DNA of 23,217 nucleotides. Origin: a virus. The stretch's first letter is position 1. Each line of letters opens with the position of its first letter. The translations under genes and the position numbers were made by a program. Below the pieces are notes generated by a model, which was not told the origin of the DNA, did no database searches, and saw only the letters and a program-made list of their open reading frames with translations. The stretch covers positions 1 through 23,217 of the IMG/VR virus record IMGVR_UViG_3300009180_000223; one strand, written 5' to 3'. Positions 15,188 through 22,989 of this stretch are shown here, in pieces.

Positions 15188-18100
15188 TGTTTGAAGACAA
15201 AGACCTGCAAACATTTTTAGAGACTTCTTCAACAGTACGCAACAAGTCAATAATCACAGCAGAATGGAACATGAATACACCCACCAATATAAAGCATATT
15301 GGAAACTATAGATACAGACCAACAGAGCCTTCTTCTATTTATTCTTCACTGCCAACCAGTTTTGATATTAATGATGCTGGAAATTTTTATACAGGAGCAA
15401 CCGATGCAGATGTTTTGGTAGATGGAACATTTGACAATGACAATATCCCAACAACCTTTTTAACAAAGAAAGAAAAATTACAAACTCTTTATTCTTTAGA
15501 GGAATGCTTTAACCAGTTTAGACCAAGGTCTGGAATCAACAAGGCAGTCTTTTTTGAGAACGGAAAACTGCACCACCCTAACCTAGTTATGGCTGATAGA
15601 CCAAGATATTATATGCCAGATAAAAATGACAAGTTTAAGTATTGGACATCATACAGAACAGAACTAGGACAAGAGTACGGTATTGCTTCTAAGGTTAGAG
15701 GTTCTCAAAATTCCATAGAAGATGCTTGTCCGTTTGTTGTGTACAAAGAAAAGGTCCCAACAAATAGGGTTGTCATTAAGATGCAAACCCACACTGGAAC
15801 AGAAAACCTTGGACCATTCTCATCATCAACAGGATCATTTGCAGATCCATTCTTTGGCGATTTAAATCAAAAGGTGCCCACAAGATGGAAGATTCAGTTT
15901 TTAAAAGATGGAAATTGGCAAGATGTAATATCATTTAATCCAGCAATAAGAAGATCAGATGGTTCGGCAATTATCAAAAGCGATGGATATGTAGAAATCG
16001 CTTATGGATTGGTAGTACCAGAAGAGTGGAGATCAAACTTTGTTTTTGCAGAGGTATACACAAGCATATCTCTTCTTCCTGAAAAGTCTGTTATTGGATA
16101 TGCTTATCTTATTAAAGAAAATGAAAACGATATAGGAAAGTTCCATATTTGGAACGGTGAAGATTATACAATTGTTACACCAGGATACGGCTGGTATGTA
16201 CAAGATGAAACAGTAAATAGACTAACCAACTTTGTTACAGATGCTACATCACCCAATGTATTCACAAGATCTTTGGATGGAAAAGAGCAGTATCGAGAGT
16301 TTGAGTATATATCTGGTATTAGAATTGTTGTCGATGCAATGAACGTAAAGGATTCAACATTTGACCTTATAGAGATTTCTCCAAGACTTGTTATTAATGT
16401 TTCCGATAAAACGTTAGACTATTCAATAAATAAAAGCGCTTCAGATCTTGGACTAAGTGGTTTGCCAGTAGGTCAGTTAATTGCTTCTGAGGGAAACATT
16501 AATATATTTGACTATGACCAAGCATTCAATGAAAACAATCCCTCAAGCATAATAGCAAAGTATGTAAACAGACATGTTCAGTTTAAGTTTTATGAAGTAA
16601 TAGTAGATGTCAATGGATGGGACTACTATGTTCCAATTAAAACATTGTACTCTGACTCATTTCCAAAACAAGACATTATGGGCAAAATCGTATCATTATC
16701 TTTAAGAGATATGTATTGGTATTTAGAATCAATAACTGCTCCACAAATATTAATGACAGAGGTCTCTGTTAGTTCTGCCGTATCTCTTTTGCTAGACCAC
16801 ATTGGTTTTTCTAACTACACATTTAAAAGAGTAGCAAATGAAAAAGAAATTATTATTCCATACTTCTTCGTTGGACCAGACAAGAGTGTTGCAGAAGTGC
16901 TTCAAGACTTGGCGGTATCAACTCAGACTGCAATGTTCTTTGATGAATACAATAATTTTGTTATGATGAGTAAAGACTATATAATGCCAACCAAGGATCA
17001 AAGACTAACAACATTTGCCCTTAAGGGAACTAGTGATTTATTTCAAGACAGAGAGATCAACAACAAAACACTTCCAGGTGCAAAAATTGCAAACGTTATA
17101 TCTGTATCTGTTCAGTCAAACAATGTTTATAATGATGGAGTGATCAACTACACAACAAGGCATATACAAAGATCTATTGGATCGTTAAGACAGGCAAGCC
17201 TTCTAGATGATGAAAGGTTCTATACATACAAGCCAGTTCTCTTGTGGGAAGTATCTGGAACAGAAAATACAAAGTCAATCAATAATGAGGTTGGCACTCA
17301 GTCCTCATATGTTCTTTCTGCAATACCATTAAATTCTAATCTTTCAGCAGAAGTTCCAGTTGTTAAAAATAACATTGTTATAAATAACACATTTAGTCTT
17401 GGTGAGGCTGCATACTGGATCACAAGATACAACGGATATTTTTATTCACAAGGTGAAATTATAAAATATGATGCCGTTCAGTATAATGTTACTGGGTTTG
17501 GAAATGTTTGGATAACCTCTATCGAAGACTATCAAAACTATTTTTCTAAGTTACCGTTTAATGGAAAGATATATCCAACAGGTCTTGTAAGAATTTACTC
17601 AGAGCCAAAGTACTTTGAGCAATCTGGAGTTGTTAAACTTCAAAATGGAGAAGTTCAAAAGCATGGTCGTGGACAATTTGGAACAACTGTAGTAGCACAC
17701 AGCGCAGGCATATCTGATTACTGGAAGTCTGACGATAATATTAAGGGCTGCTACATGGCTTCAGAATATCTTTTTGAAAAGTCAGAGTTGCCCTTAGCAA
17801 CAACTGTTGGATCCTCTGGTAAATTAACTGATGCCAACGTATCTTCTGATGCACTTGCAAGAACATCTTCTAGAAGTGGAATTATTAAAAACTTTATGTC
17901 AACTTCTATGGTTGGTGAAATAACAACTAACACCAAGCAACTTCCTGGATCTATTCAGTCATCAGCATTGTCTTTGACAGGTCCAAACTTTACTACAAAA
18001 GAAAAGCCAAGAAATTTTATTTCATATGTTCACAAAACATTACAGGGTAAAAAGTATAAGCACTTTGGAACTAGAATGAGAATAGTTGGAAAGATTGAGA

Positions 18101-19479
18101 GCAATCAAGACCGTGGACAAACATCAAATGGTTCTTCTACATACTATGTTGTTAACGGTTCTACTCCAGATAAAAATATTAACATTGCGGGTGGTTCTGC
18201 AGGAATTGCGGTAATGTTAAATCCTACAACAAATGTTGGATACTATTTTGAAATAGCAGCCCTTGGATTAGGAAATCTATCAGAAACAGATAGACAAAGT
18301 GTAAGCAATGTTTTCTTTTATAAGGTAAAGTCTGATAACGGGAAAGCAGTTCCCGTAGGTCTATGGGATGGCCTTGCTCAGATTACGGTAGATGATGGAA
18401 GATTTACTGGTCAGTCAAGAATGTTTGCTGAAGAAAATCCGACGGTATACGATTTAGCAGTAGAGTACGAAGACATAGGAAAGACAAGAAGATTCTACTT
18501 ATACATGAACGGCAGATTAATAAAGACAGTAGACGATAATGATCCTCTACCAGTATACTCTGACATAGCGCTATTTACAAGAGGATCTTCAAGAGCGATG
18601 TTTGAGAATGTTTATGCACTATGCAACAACTACTCTCAAAATACTTCCTTCTCTTTGGGTGCTCCAGTTAATTCTGTATTTGGAGATAATGAGGTTGATG
18701 CAAACGAATCATTTAGAAAATATGCAATTAGTGGTTTGATACAAAACACATATCTATCTGGTATTGGATCCTCAGAGCCTCCAAAGTATGACATATATTT
18801 TGAAGAGTTTGGAAGCATAATGAGAGAGGCAGCAGTATTTAATTTTAAATATGATAAAGCCTATCCAGCACTTACAGCAAAAATATCACCAACTTTTAAT
18901 AAGATGAAGGGCTACGTAGTTTCTGGGTTTAGAGCGGGATCATATGGCGCAGAGTTTTTAATATTTAATGCAACAGACTCTGCATTAAGTTTAGACGAAA
19001 CAAGTGGAAACTATCTAAGAATCCAGGGTGTTACATTTACTCAAGAATCTGACAACAACATAACAGTTGATGATTATTTTAATAAGAATAGCCTTACATC
19101 AAATCCACAGTTTGTTGCAGATAAATTAATTTCAAACCCATTTAAATTTAAACAAGACTATCAAGACATCAAACTTAGTAGAATGACTTATGGTAAAAGA
19201 GATTTTTCTTTAGATACCCCATATATACAGTCACAGGATGAAGCCTCAAGTCTAATGAAGTGGATAATAGAAAAAACATCAAAGCCTAGAAAGTCTATTG
19301 GAGTTAAAATATTTGCAATACCAACAATACAACTTGGTGACATAGTTAGTTTAGATTATAAAGAAAATGCTATTGATATGGCAGCAAACTCTTCTAGCAG
19401 GTTTGTTGTTTATAACATTGAATTCTCAAGAGATTCTAGTGGACCAGATATGACATTATTTTTAAGTGAGGTTGTTTAA
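15187..19479 (+). CDS. Large minor tail protein, baseplate-hub-like, with lectin/LamG-like insert
   Basis: A 1,430-residue protein that begins in the stop codon of the preceding gene (TAATG) with GGAAGAGG upstream. A central region about 459-610 contains HVQFKFYEVIVDVNGWDYY, then SSAVSLLLDHIGFSNYTF and VGPDKSVAEVLQDLAVSTQT, a pattern found in tail hub (gp27/Tal-like) proteins. The C-terminus from about 1,319 (KLSRMTYGKRDFSLDT, GDIVSLDYKENAI, FVVYNIEFSRDSSGPDMTLF) reads like the last hub beta domain. Between them, residues about 939-1,145 look like a concanavalin/LamG-type jelly roll (RRFYLYMNGRLIKTVDDNDP followed by IALFTRGSSRAMFENVYAL), suggesting host-surface glycan binding inserted into the hub. 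Residues about 170-310 may be another beta-sandwich. No protease or lysin motif is obvious. Arginine is mostly AGA. Confidence 0.75.
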   Translation: MFEDKDLQTFLETSSTVRNKSIITAEWNMNTPTNIKHIGNYRYRPTEPSSIYSSLPTSFDINDAGNFYTGATDADVLVDGTFDNDNIPTTFLTKKEKLQTLYSLEECFNQFRPRSGINKAVFFENGKLHHPNLVMADRPRYYMPDKNDKFKYWTSYRTELGQEYGIASKVRGSQNSIEDACPFVVYKEKVPTNRVVIKMQTHTGTENLGPFSSSTGSFADPFFGDLNQKVPTRWKIQFLKDGNWQDVISFNPAIRRSDGSAIIKSDGYVEIAYGLVVPEEWRSNFVFAEVYTSISLLPEKSVIGYAYLIKENENDIGKFHIWNGEDYTIVTPGYGWYVQDETVNRLTNFVTDATSPNVFTRSLDGKEQYREFEYISGIRIVVDAMNVKDSTFDLIEISPRLVINVSDKTLDYSINKSASDLGLSGLPVGQLIASEGNINIFDYDQAFNENNPSSIIAKYVNRHVQFKFYEVIVDVNGWDYYVPIKTLYSDSFPKQDIMGKIVSLSLRDMYWYLESITAPQILMTEVSVSSAVSLLLDHIGFSNYTFKRVANEKEIIIPYFFVGPDKSVAEVLQDLAVSTQTAMFFDEYNNFVMMSKDYIMPTKDQRLTTFALKGTSDLFQDREINNKTLPGAKIANVISVSVQSNNVYNDGVINYTTRHIQRSIGSLRQASLLDDERFYTYKPVLLWEVSGTENTKSINNEVGTQSSYVLSAIPLNSNLSAEVPVVKNNIVINNTFSLGEAAYWITRYNGYFYSQGEIIKYDAVQYNVTGFGNVWITSIEDYQNYFSKLPFNGKIYPTGLVRIYSEPKYFEQSGVVKLQNGEVQKHGRGQFGTTVVAHSAGISDYWKSDDNIKGCYMASEYLFEKSELPLATTVGSSGKLTDANVSSDALARTSSRSGIIKNFMSTSMVGEITTNTKQLPGSIQSSALSLTGPNFTTKEKPRNFISYVHKTLQGKKYKHFGTRMRIVGKIESNQDRGQTSNGSSTYYVVNGSTPDKNINIAGGSAGIAVMLNPTTNVGYYFEIAALGLGNLSETDRQSVSNVFFYKVKSDNGKAVPVGLWDGLAQITVDDGRFTGQSRMFAEENPTVYDLAVEYEDIGKTRRFYLYMNGRLIKTVDDNDPLPVYSDIALFTRGSSRAMFENVYALCNNYSQNTSFSLGAPVNSVFGDNEVDANESFRKYAISGLIQNTYLSGIGSSEPPKYDIYFEEFGSIMREAAVFNFKYDKAYPALTAKISPTFNKMKGYVVSGFRAGSYGAEFLIFNATDSALSLDETSGNYLRIQGVTFTQESDNNITVDDYFNKNSLTSNPQFVADKLISNPFKFKQDYQDIKLSRMTYGKRDFSLDTPYIQSQDEASSLMKWIIEKTSKPRKSIGVKIFAIPTIQLGDIVSLDYKENAIDMAANSSSRFVVYNIEFSRDSSGPDMTLFLSEVV

Positions 19480-20039
19480 TGACAAGCCCAACATCAGGAG
19501 ATGCAGTTGCAGCACTGCCCAAAGCATTGCCAAAAGGAATTGATGATTCAGTAAAGATAGCAACTCCAGATTTAATTTTATTTAATGAAGACGTAATGTC
19601 TATTGACATAATGACAGACCTAATCTTTGAAGATATTGGTGGCTATGAACTTGCAACTATATCTAGGCATGACTTGGTAAATGGGCAAAAGGTAGTATAC
19701 TCTCCAATTAAAAATTTAACAGACCTATATTTACAGTATAATCCTAACAATGTTTTAAGATTACAAGAATCAGACTCTTACTTTAAGTCTTTATCTTTGT
19801 CTATCTTTGACCACCTACCAGTCTGTGGAACTGGTTACGACATATCTCCCCCAGAAAGCAATCCAGATGAAAAAGACAAGACTAAATGGAAAAAAACACC
19901 AAATTGTAAATCGGTTTACATAGATCCAATAAGCGGCGACCTGATTATTAATCTAATTAATGTTAAAGAGGGCGAGCAAGCAGAGGTTCAAATTTTAACT
20001 AGTGGAGATACTTTTAGTGATACAATACATAGTATATGA
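19479..20039 (+). CDS. Minor tail-module protein of unknown function
   Basis: A 186-residue protein starting in the stop codon of the hub gene (TAATG overlap). After a short Ala/Pro/Lys-rich N-terminus it has a block around IGGYELATISRHDLVNGQKV and YSPIKNLTDLYLQYNPNNVL, and near the C-terminus YIDPISGDLIINLINVKEGE, which looks like beta strands. Proteins with this GYEL.TISRHD...NGQ.V pattern occur in actinophage tail modules, but I know of no assigned function. Two cysteines (residues about 129 and 147) are present. It probably sits in the tail tip. Confidence 0.65.
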   Translation: MTSPTSGDAVAALPKALPKGIDDSVKIATPDLILFNEDVMSIDIMTDLIFEDIGGYELATISRHDLVNGQKVVYSPIKNLTDLYLQYNPNNVLRLQESDSYFKSLSLSIFDHLPVCGTGYDISPPESNPDEKDKTKWKKTPNCKSVYIDPISGDLIINLINVKEGEQAEVQILTSGDTFSDTIHSI

Positions 20040-20053
20040 TATGGGAGTAATTA

Positions 20054-21208
20054 ATGATAACTAATATAGGTAAAAATCTTTTAGCCAAGTATCTTGTGGG
20101 GCAGACGCAATCATATGCCTCTCACATTGCTGTAGGCTGTGGGCCCACTCCAGTGTCTTCTGACGGGGGTAATTTCGGTAACTATAGCCTAAAACAATCT
20201 CTAGATTTTGAGATGTTTAGAGTTCCTATTATTTCTAGAGGATTTGTAAATGAAGACGGTATAGATAAAATAGTTCTAACCGCAGAATTGCCAACAGAAG
20301 AAAGATATGAGATTACAGAAGTAGGAGTATTCTCGGCAGCATCAAACCCAGTTGCTGGATCATATGATAGTAAAAATATCTATTCTTTTGCAGACACAGA
20401 CAATTGGCTATATCAGCCAGTTGGTTCTGCTGCAGTTCAAATAGAACCAGTTTATACACCTTTAGATGGAGAGTCTAATAACGGAATAATAAATCAAACT
20501 GCTACTGTTTTTCAAACAAATGCAGACAACAGAATATTTACACAGACAGACAGACTTGCAAGAAATGAAAGATGCAGATTTTTAAATAATATAATTGCCA
20601 TTGTAGGAAATAGTTCTACTCTAACAACCAATTCTCTTGGAAAGATACAGGTTGGAGCAGACTCTAAATATATTAGGCTAAATGAAACATCTGTAGATTT
20701 TACAAAAAACAGTCCTTTAGATGAACTAAGGTTTGCATTTTCTGTTGTAAACAAGGTTGCTAACTCAAATACTGTCCCAGATAATGTTAAGATATTATTA
20801 GAGTTTGCTCACTCAGGTCCAAACGCAAGCCAAGAGTATGCAAGGTTTGAGGTAAACATTGATGATCAGTCATATATTGCTGGAACTGCTACAGACAAAA
20901 GAAATCTGGCCACAAACAGATATCTAGTTTCTACAAAATCACTTAAAGATTTAAACAAAACAGATAACTTTGATTGGAGAGAAGTTTCTTTGACAAGGAT
21001 TTACGCATGTGTTACTGAAGCAGGATCTCCTTCTGACCTGTTTTATGTTTGCTTAGATGGTTTAAGGCTAGAAAACACAACCTCTACAAACTCTTTGTAT
21101 GGTCTTACTGGCTACTCTGTAATTAAAAGTATAGGCTCAAAGCCAATTGTAAAGTCAGCAAATACAACAAACTATATTGAATTTAGATTTGCGTTGGATG
21201 TCGGGTAA
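20054..21208 (+). CDS. Minor tail / tail-tip structural protein
   Basis: A 384-residue protein preceded by GGGAG at 20043-20047. The N-terminus (MITNIGKNLLAKYLVGQTQS, then SHIAVGCGPTPV) followed by a strand block ending in ERYEITEVGVFSA is a pattern shared with phage baseplate/tail-tip subunits, in which a helix is followed by a beta domain carrying E-[IL]-x-E-[VI]-G-[VI]-[FY]. The rest is beta-rich, with a possible second sandwich at about 200-384. It may support or carry the receptor-binding protein. No enzymatic motif is seen. Confidence 0.6.
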   Translation: MITNIGKNLLAKYLVGQTQSYASHIAVGCGPTPVSSDGGNFGNYSLKQSLDFEMFRVPIISRGFVNEDGIDKIVLTAELPTEERYEITEVGVFSAASNPVAGSYDSKNIYSFADTDNWLYQPVGSAAVQIEPVYTPLDGESNNGIINQTATVFQTNADNRIFTQTDRLARNERCRFLNNIIAIVGNSSTLTTNSLGKIQVGADSKYIRLNETSVDFTKNSPLDELRFAFSVVNKVANSNTVPDNVKILLEFAHSGPNASQEYARFEVNIDDQSYIAGTATDKRNLATNRYLVSTKSLKDLNKTDNFDWREVSLTRIYACVTEAGSPSDLFYVCLDGLRLENTTSTNSLYGLTGYSVIKSIGSKPIVKSANTTNYIEFRFALDVG

Positions 21209-21636
21209 TGGCAGATAAAGGAATTAAGAACGTTGTTGTTAAAAAAGAATCACTTGGAAAAGTTACATCCTCTAACTCTAGAGTAGTAAGGTTTAGAATT
21301 GTTGCAGAAGACAAAAACAGAAAGTCTGCATACTCAAAAATATTTATCACTGGATCAGACGTTGTAGTATTTGGTGATGGTGACATGAATTTTGTTGGAA
21401 ATACTGTGTTAATAAACTGGGTTGCTGGTGACTCATCAATACAAATACTTTATGATATTTTTGTAGGTTTTGGTGGAGCAACGCCATCTTATGTAGGTTC
21501 TACTGCATCAAAAAATTATTCTTTTTTAAAAAATGGAAATCAGTCTATAAGAGCAGTTGTTCAGGTTTCATCAATAAATCCAAGGCTAGAAGACGCATTA
21601 GAGGTATACGATTCTGGAATCGTGAGTCTGGTATAA
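21208..21636 (+). CDS. Small beta-rich tail-module protein, unknown
   Basis: A 142-residue protein whose ATG overlaps the previous stop (TAATG). The sequence is dominated by alternating hydrophobic strands (RVVRFRIVAEDKNRKSAYSK, NTVLINWVAGDSSIQILYDI, QSIRAVVQVSSINP), consistent with an Ig/fibronectin-III-like sandwich. N-R-K-S-A-Y-S is reminiscent of strand junctions in such domains. I do not recognise the family. Its stop codon TAA lies within the -10 box of the promoter for the next gene. Confidence 0.6.
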   Translation: MADKGIKNVVVKKESLGKVTSSNSRVVRFRIVAEDKNRKSAYSKIFITGSDVVVFGDGDMNFVGNTVLINWVAGDSSIQILYDIFVGFGGATPSYVGSTASKNYSFLKNGNQSIRAVVQVSSINPRLEDALEVYDSGIVSLV

Positions 21637-21646
21637 TTATACTATG
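21629..21646 (+). promoter_or_regulatory. Extended -10 promoter predicted to give a leaderless mRNA
   Basis: TGGTATAAT at 21629-21637 has its hexamer (21632-21637) ending six bases before the ATG at 21644, the same spacing as at 4294-4306. There is no purine-rich ribosome site between. The box overlaps the stop codon of the upstream gene. Confidence 0.6.
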
Positions 21647-22087
21647 GCAATTTTACCTGTTCCAGAGCGTGGACAACCACTAGACGTTACATATATTTAT
21701 CAGATTGTTAAGGCTATCAATGATCTTTCTACACAGGTATCACCTTCAAACTACAAGTATGTAACAGTTGATACGCCAAATGCTGGTAAGCAAAGCGTGA
21801 AGGCTTCTGAAGCAAGAATTATTGGTGGATATGTTCAGGTAACTACTAGCACCACACAGACTGCTGGATCATCACAGCCATTCTCATATGACTTTCAAAC
21901 TGAGTTTAAGTTTGCTCCAGTAGTTACAGCAACACCAGTAAACGTTGGAAATACAGATGCTGGTAAAGATGTAACAGTTACACTAAAAAGTGTTTCAACT
22001 TCAAAGGTTGAAGGCACTGTTAAATTTAATGCTGCAGGAGATACTAGTATTGGAATTAACCTAGTCATTATTGGAATACCAAATTAA
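21644..22087 (+). CDS. Candidate receptor-binding / tail tip protein with H-type-lectin-like domain
   Basis: A 147-residue protein. The N-terminal 40 residues (QPLDVTYIYQIVKAINDLST) look like a short trimerising helix or attachment segment. The C-terminal about 100 residues form strands in the pattern of H-type lectin-like sandwiches: GYVQVTTSTTQTAGSSQPFS, FQTEFKFAPVVTATPVNVG, VTVTLKSVSTSKVEGTVKFN and GINLVIIGIP. The H-type lectin resemblance is to the hydrophobic pattern and the F...F...P.V spacing, and was not established by alignment. It is the last clearly structural gene and is preceded by its own promoter, as host-range proteins may be. It has no ribosome site. Confidence 0.6.
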   Translation: MAILPVPERGQPLDVTYIYQIVKAINDLSTQVSPSNYKYVTVDTPNAGKQSVKASEARIIGGYVQVTTSTTQTAGSSQPFSYDFQTEFKFAPVVTATPVNVGNTDAGKDVTVTLKSVSTSKVEGTVKFNAAGDTSIGINLVIIGIPN

Positions 22088-22278
22088 TGATTTCATGTGA
22101 AAAATGTAATGGAAGAATGTTTATAGATAGACAGTATACAGAGATAAACAATTTAGAGTTATACTGTATTCTTTGCGGGTCAAGAAAATTTTTTCATCCG
22201 CCTAATAATTCTCAGGAGGGCCGATGGCTACTAAAAAGGGAACAATTGAGAGCGAAAATTACAATGAGTCACCTGTAA
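22087..22278 (+). CDS. Small zinc-ribbon protein
   Basis: A 63-residue protein starting in the preceding stop codon (TAATG). It has C-x-x-C at residues 4-7 (CEKC) and C-x-x-C at 27-30 (CILC) with a spacing of about 20 residues, a classic four-cysteine zinc ribbon. Such small phage proteins bind nucleic acid or RNA polymerase, but the partner is unknown here. The last 18 residues overlap the next gene out of frame, and the ribosome site of that gene (AGGAGGG) lies inside this one. The tail after the ribbon (KREQLRAKI) is basic. Confidence 0.7.
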   Translation: MISCEKCNGRMFIDRQYTEINNLELYCILCGSRKFFHPPNNSQEGRWLLKREQLRAKITMSHL

Positions 22279-22766
22279 TACCAGGTAATAAAAAGGTTTG
22301 GTTTCTTAATGGAGATCTAGTTAGGGTTCACCACTACAATCATTCTAATGGAATTATGTCTGTTTATAATATAAATAAAGATCAAATTGAAAGTTGTTTA
22401 ATTAGTGATTTTAAAAATAAAAGAGAACGGGCATACACTGTAGGACAGACTGCTGATTTAGTTAATCGTCATAAAAAATATATGCCGTCATTAATGAAGC
22501 GAGGAGTAATTCCATTTCCGACGGGATCGCAAAAGGGTGGTGCAAGAGGATTTCAGGTAAGATCATATTACTCAGAATCACAAGTAAGGGAGATTCGTGA
22601 TATACTTGCTTCACACCATATTGGCAGACCAAGAAAAGATAAGTTAATTACAAATGATATTACGCCCAGCAAACAAGAGTTGACACGCAGAATGGGCGAT
22701 GGTATACTTACATATAGGAAAACAGAAGATGGGAGATTTGTTCCAATCTGGAACGAGTCTATTTAA
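22224..22766 (+). CDS. Helix-turn-helix DNA-binding protein, MerR/excisionase-like
   Basis: A 180-residue protein preceded by AGGAGGG at 22214-22220. Residues about 72-132 read as a winged-helix-like MerR domain: a YTVGQTADLVNRHKKYMPSL helix pair, an R-G-V-I-P-F-P wing region, then RSYYSESQVREIRDIL. GRPRKDK just after (residues 133-139) resembles an AT-hook. The N-terminal 60 residues form a small beta segment (KVWFLNGDLVRVHHYNHSNG). It could be a transcription regulator of this phage or a replication/excision accessory factor. The fold is fairly clear by pattern; the target is unknown. A promoter for the next gene lies inside its 3' part. Confidence 0.7.
   Translation: MATKKGTIESENYNESPVIPGNKKVWFLNGDLVRVHHYNHSNGIMSVYNINKDQIESCLISDFKNKRERAYTVGQTADLVNRHKKYMPSLMKRGVIPFPTGSQKGGARGFQVRSYYSESQVREIRDILASHHIGRPRKDKLITNDITPSKQELTRRMGDGILTYRKTEDGRFVPIWNESI
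22680..22708 (+). promoter_or_regulatory. Full sigma-70-type promoter inside the HTH gene
   Basis: TTGACA at 22680-22685, a 17-base spacer, then TATACT at 22703-22708 preceded by TGG. This combines a perfect -35, optimal spacing, an extended -10 and a near-consensus -10. Transcription would begin near 22715, with a leader of about 65 bases before the ATG at 22780. It is the only promoter in the window for which I see a -35. Confidence 0.7.
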
Positions 22767-22779
22767 CGAAGGGTATAAA

Positions 22780-22989
22780 ATGCAAAACGAAGAGACAAAG
22801 GTATCCGTTACACTGGGTTACACACTTAATCTTGGCAACTTTCAATCACTAAGACTTGATCTTGGAGTTGTAGATGCAAGACGTAATGGAGAAACCCCAG
22901 ATCAGGCTTTTGAGCGTGTATATAAGTTTGTTGAAGATAAACTTACAGAAAAGATTAAAGAGGCACAAGAAGAGGCTGCCGAAGCATAA
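22780..22989 (+). CDS. Small conserved-looking phage protein, function unknown
   Basis: A 69-residue protein. The ATG at 22780 is chosen because GAAGGG at 22768-22773 is six bases upstream. The in-frame ATG at 22699 would require reading through the 3' end of the HTH gene and overlaps the promoter. The N-terminus is a beta hairpin (KVSVTLGYTLNLGNFQSLRL) and the C-terminus an acidic helix (ETPDQAFERVYKFVEDKLTE). This hairpin-helix design, with an NLGNF/YxS strand, recurs in small phage early proteins, but I cannot name its role. Confidence 0.7.
   Translation: MQNEETKVSVTLGYTLNLGNFQSLRLDLGVVDARRNGETPDQAFERVYKFVEDKLTEKIKEAQEEAAEA

Noticed and set aside
15183-15188. TATAAT overlapping the start of the hub gene (and a similar TATAAT at 1884-1889)
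   Set aside because: The box overlaps the ATG, so a transcript would start inside the gene. TATAATG arises easily from a TAATG stop/start overlap after a codon ending in TA.
22230-22245. CTAAAAAGGG as a -1 slip fusing zinc ribbon to HTH protein
   Set aside because: The heptamer does not fit X-XXY-YYZ in the zinc-ribbon frame, and the HTH gene has its own ATG and strong ribosome site.
22271-22287. ACCTG-TAATAC-CAGGT hairpin in the HTH gene
   Set aside because: It has only five pairs, is inside coding sequence and is not followed by a T tract.
22699-22779. Longer form of the 69-residue protein starting at 22699
   Set aside because: The start overlaps the -10 box of the predicted promoter, has no ribosome site, and lies inside the HTH gene. 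The ATG at 22780 has GAAGGG.
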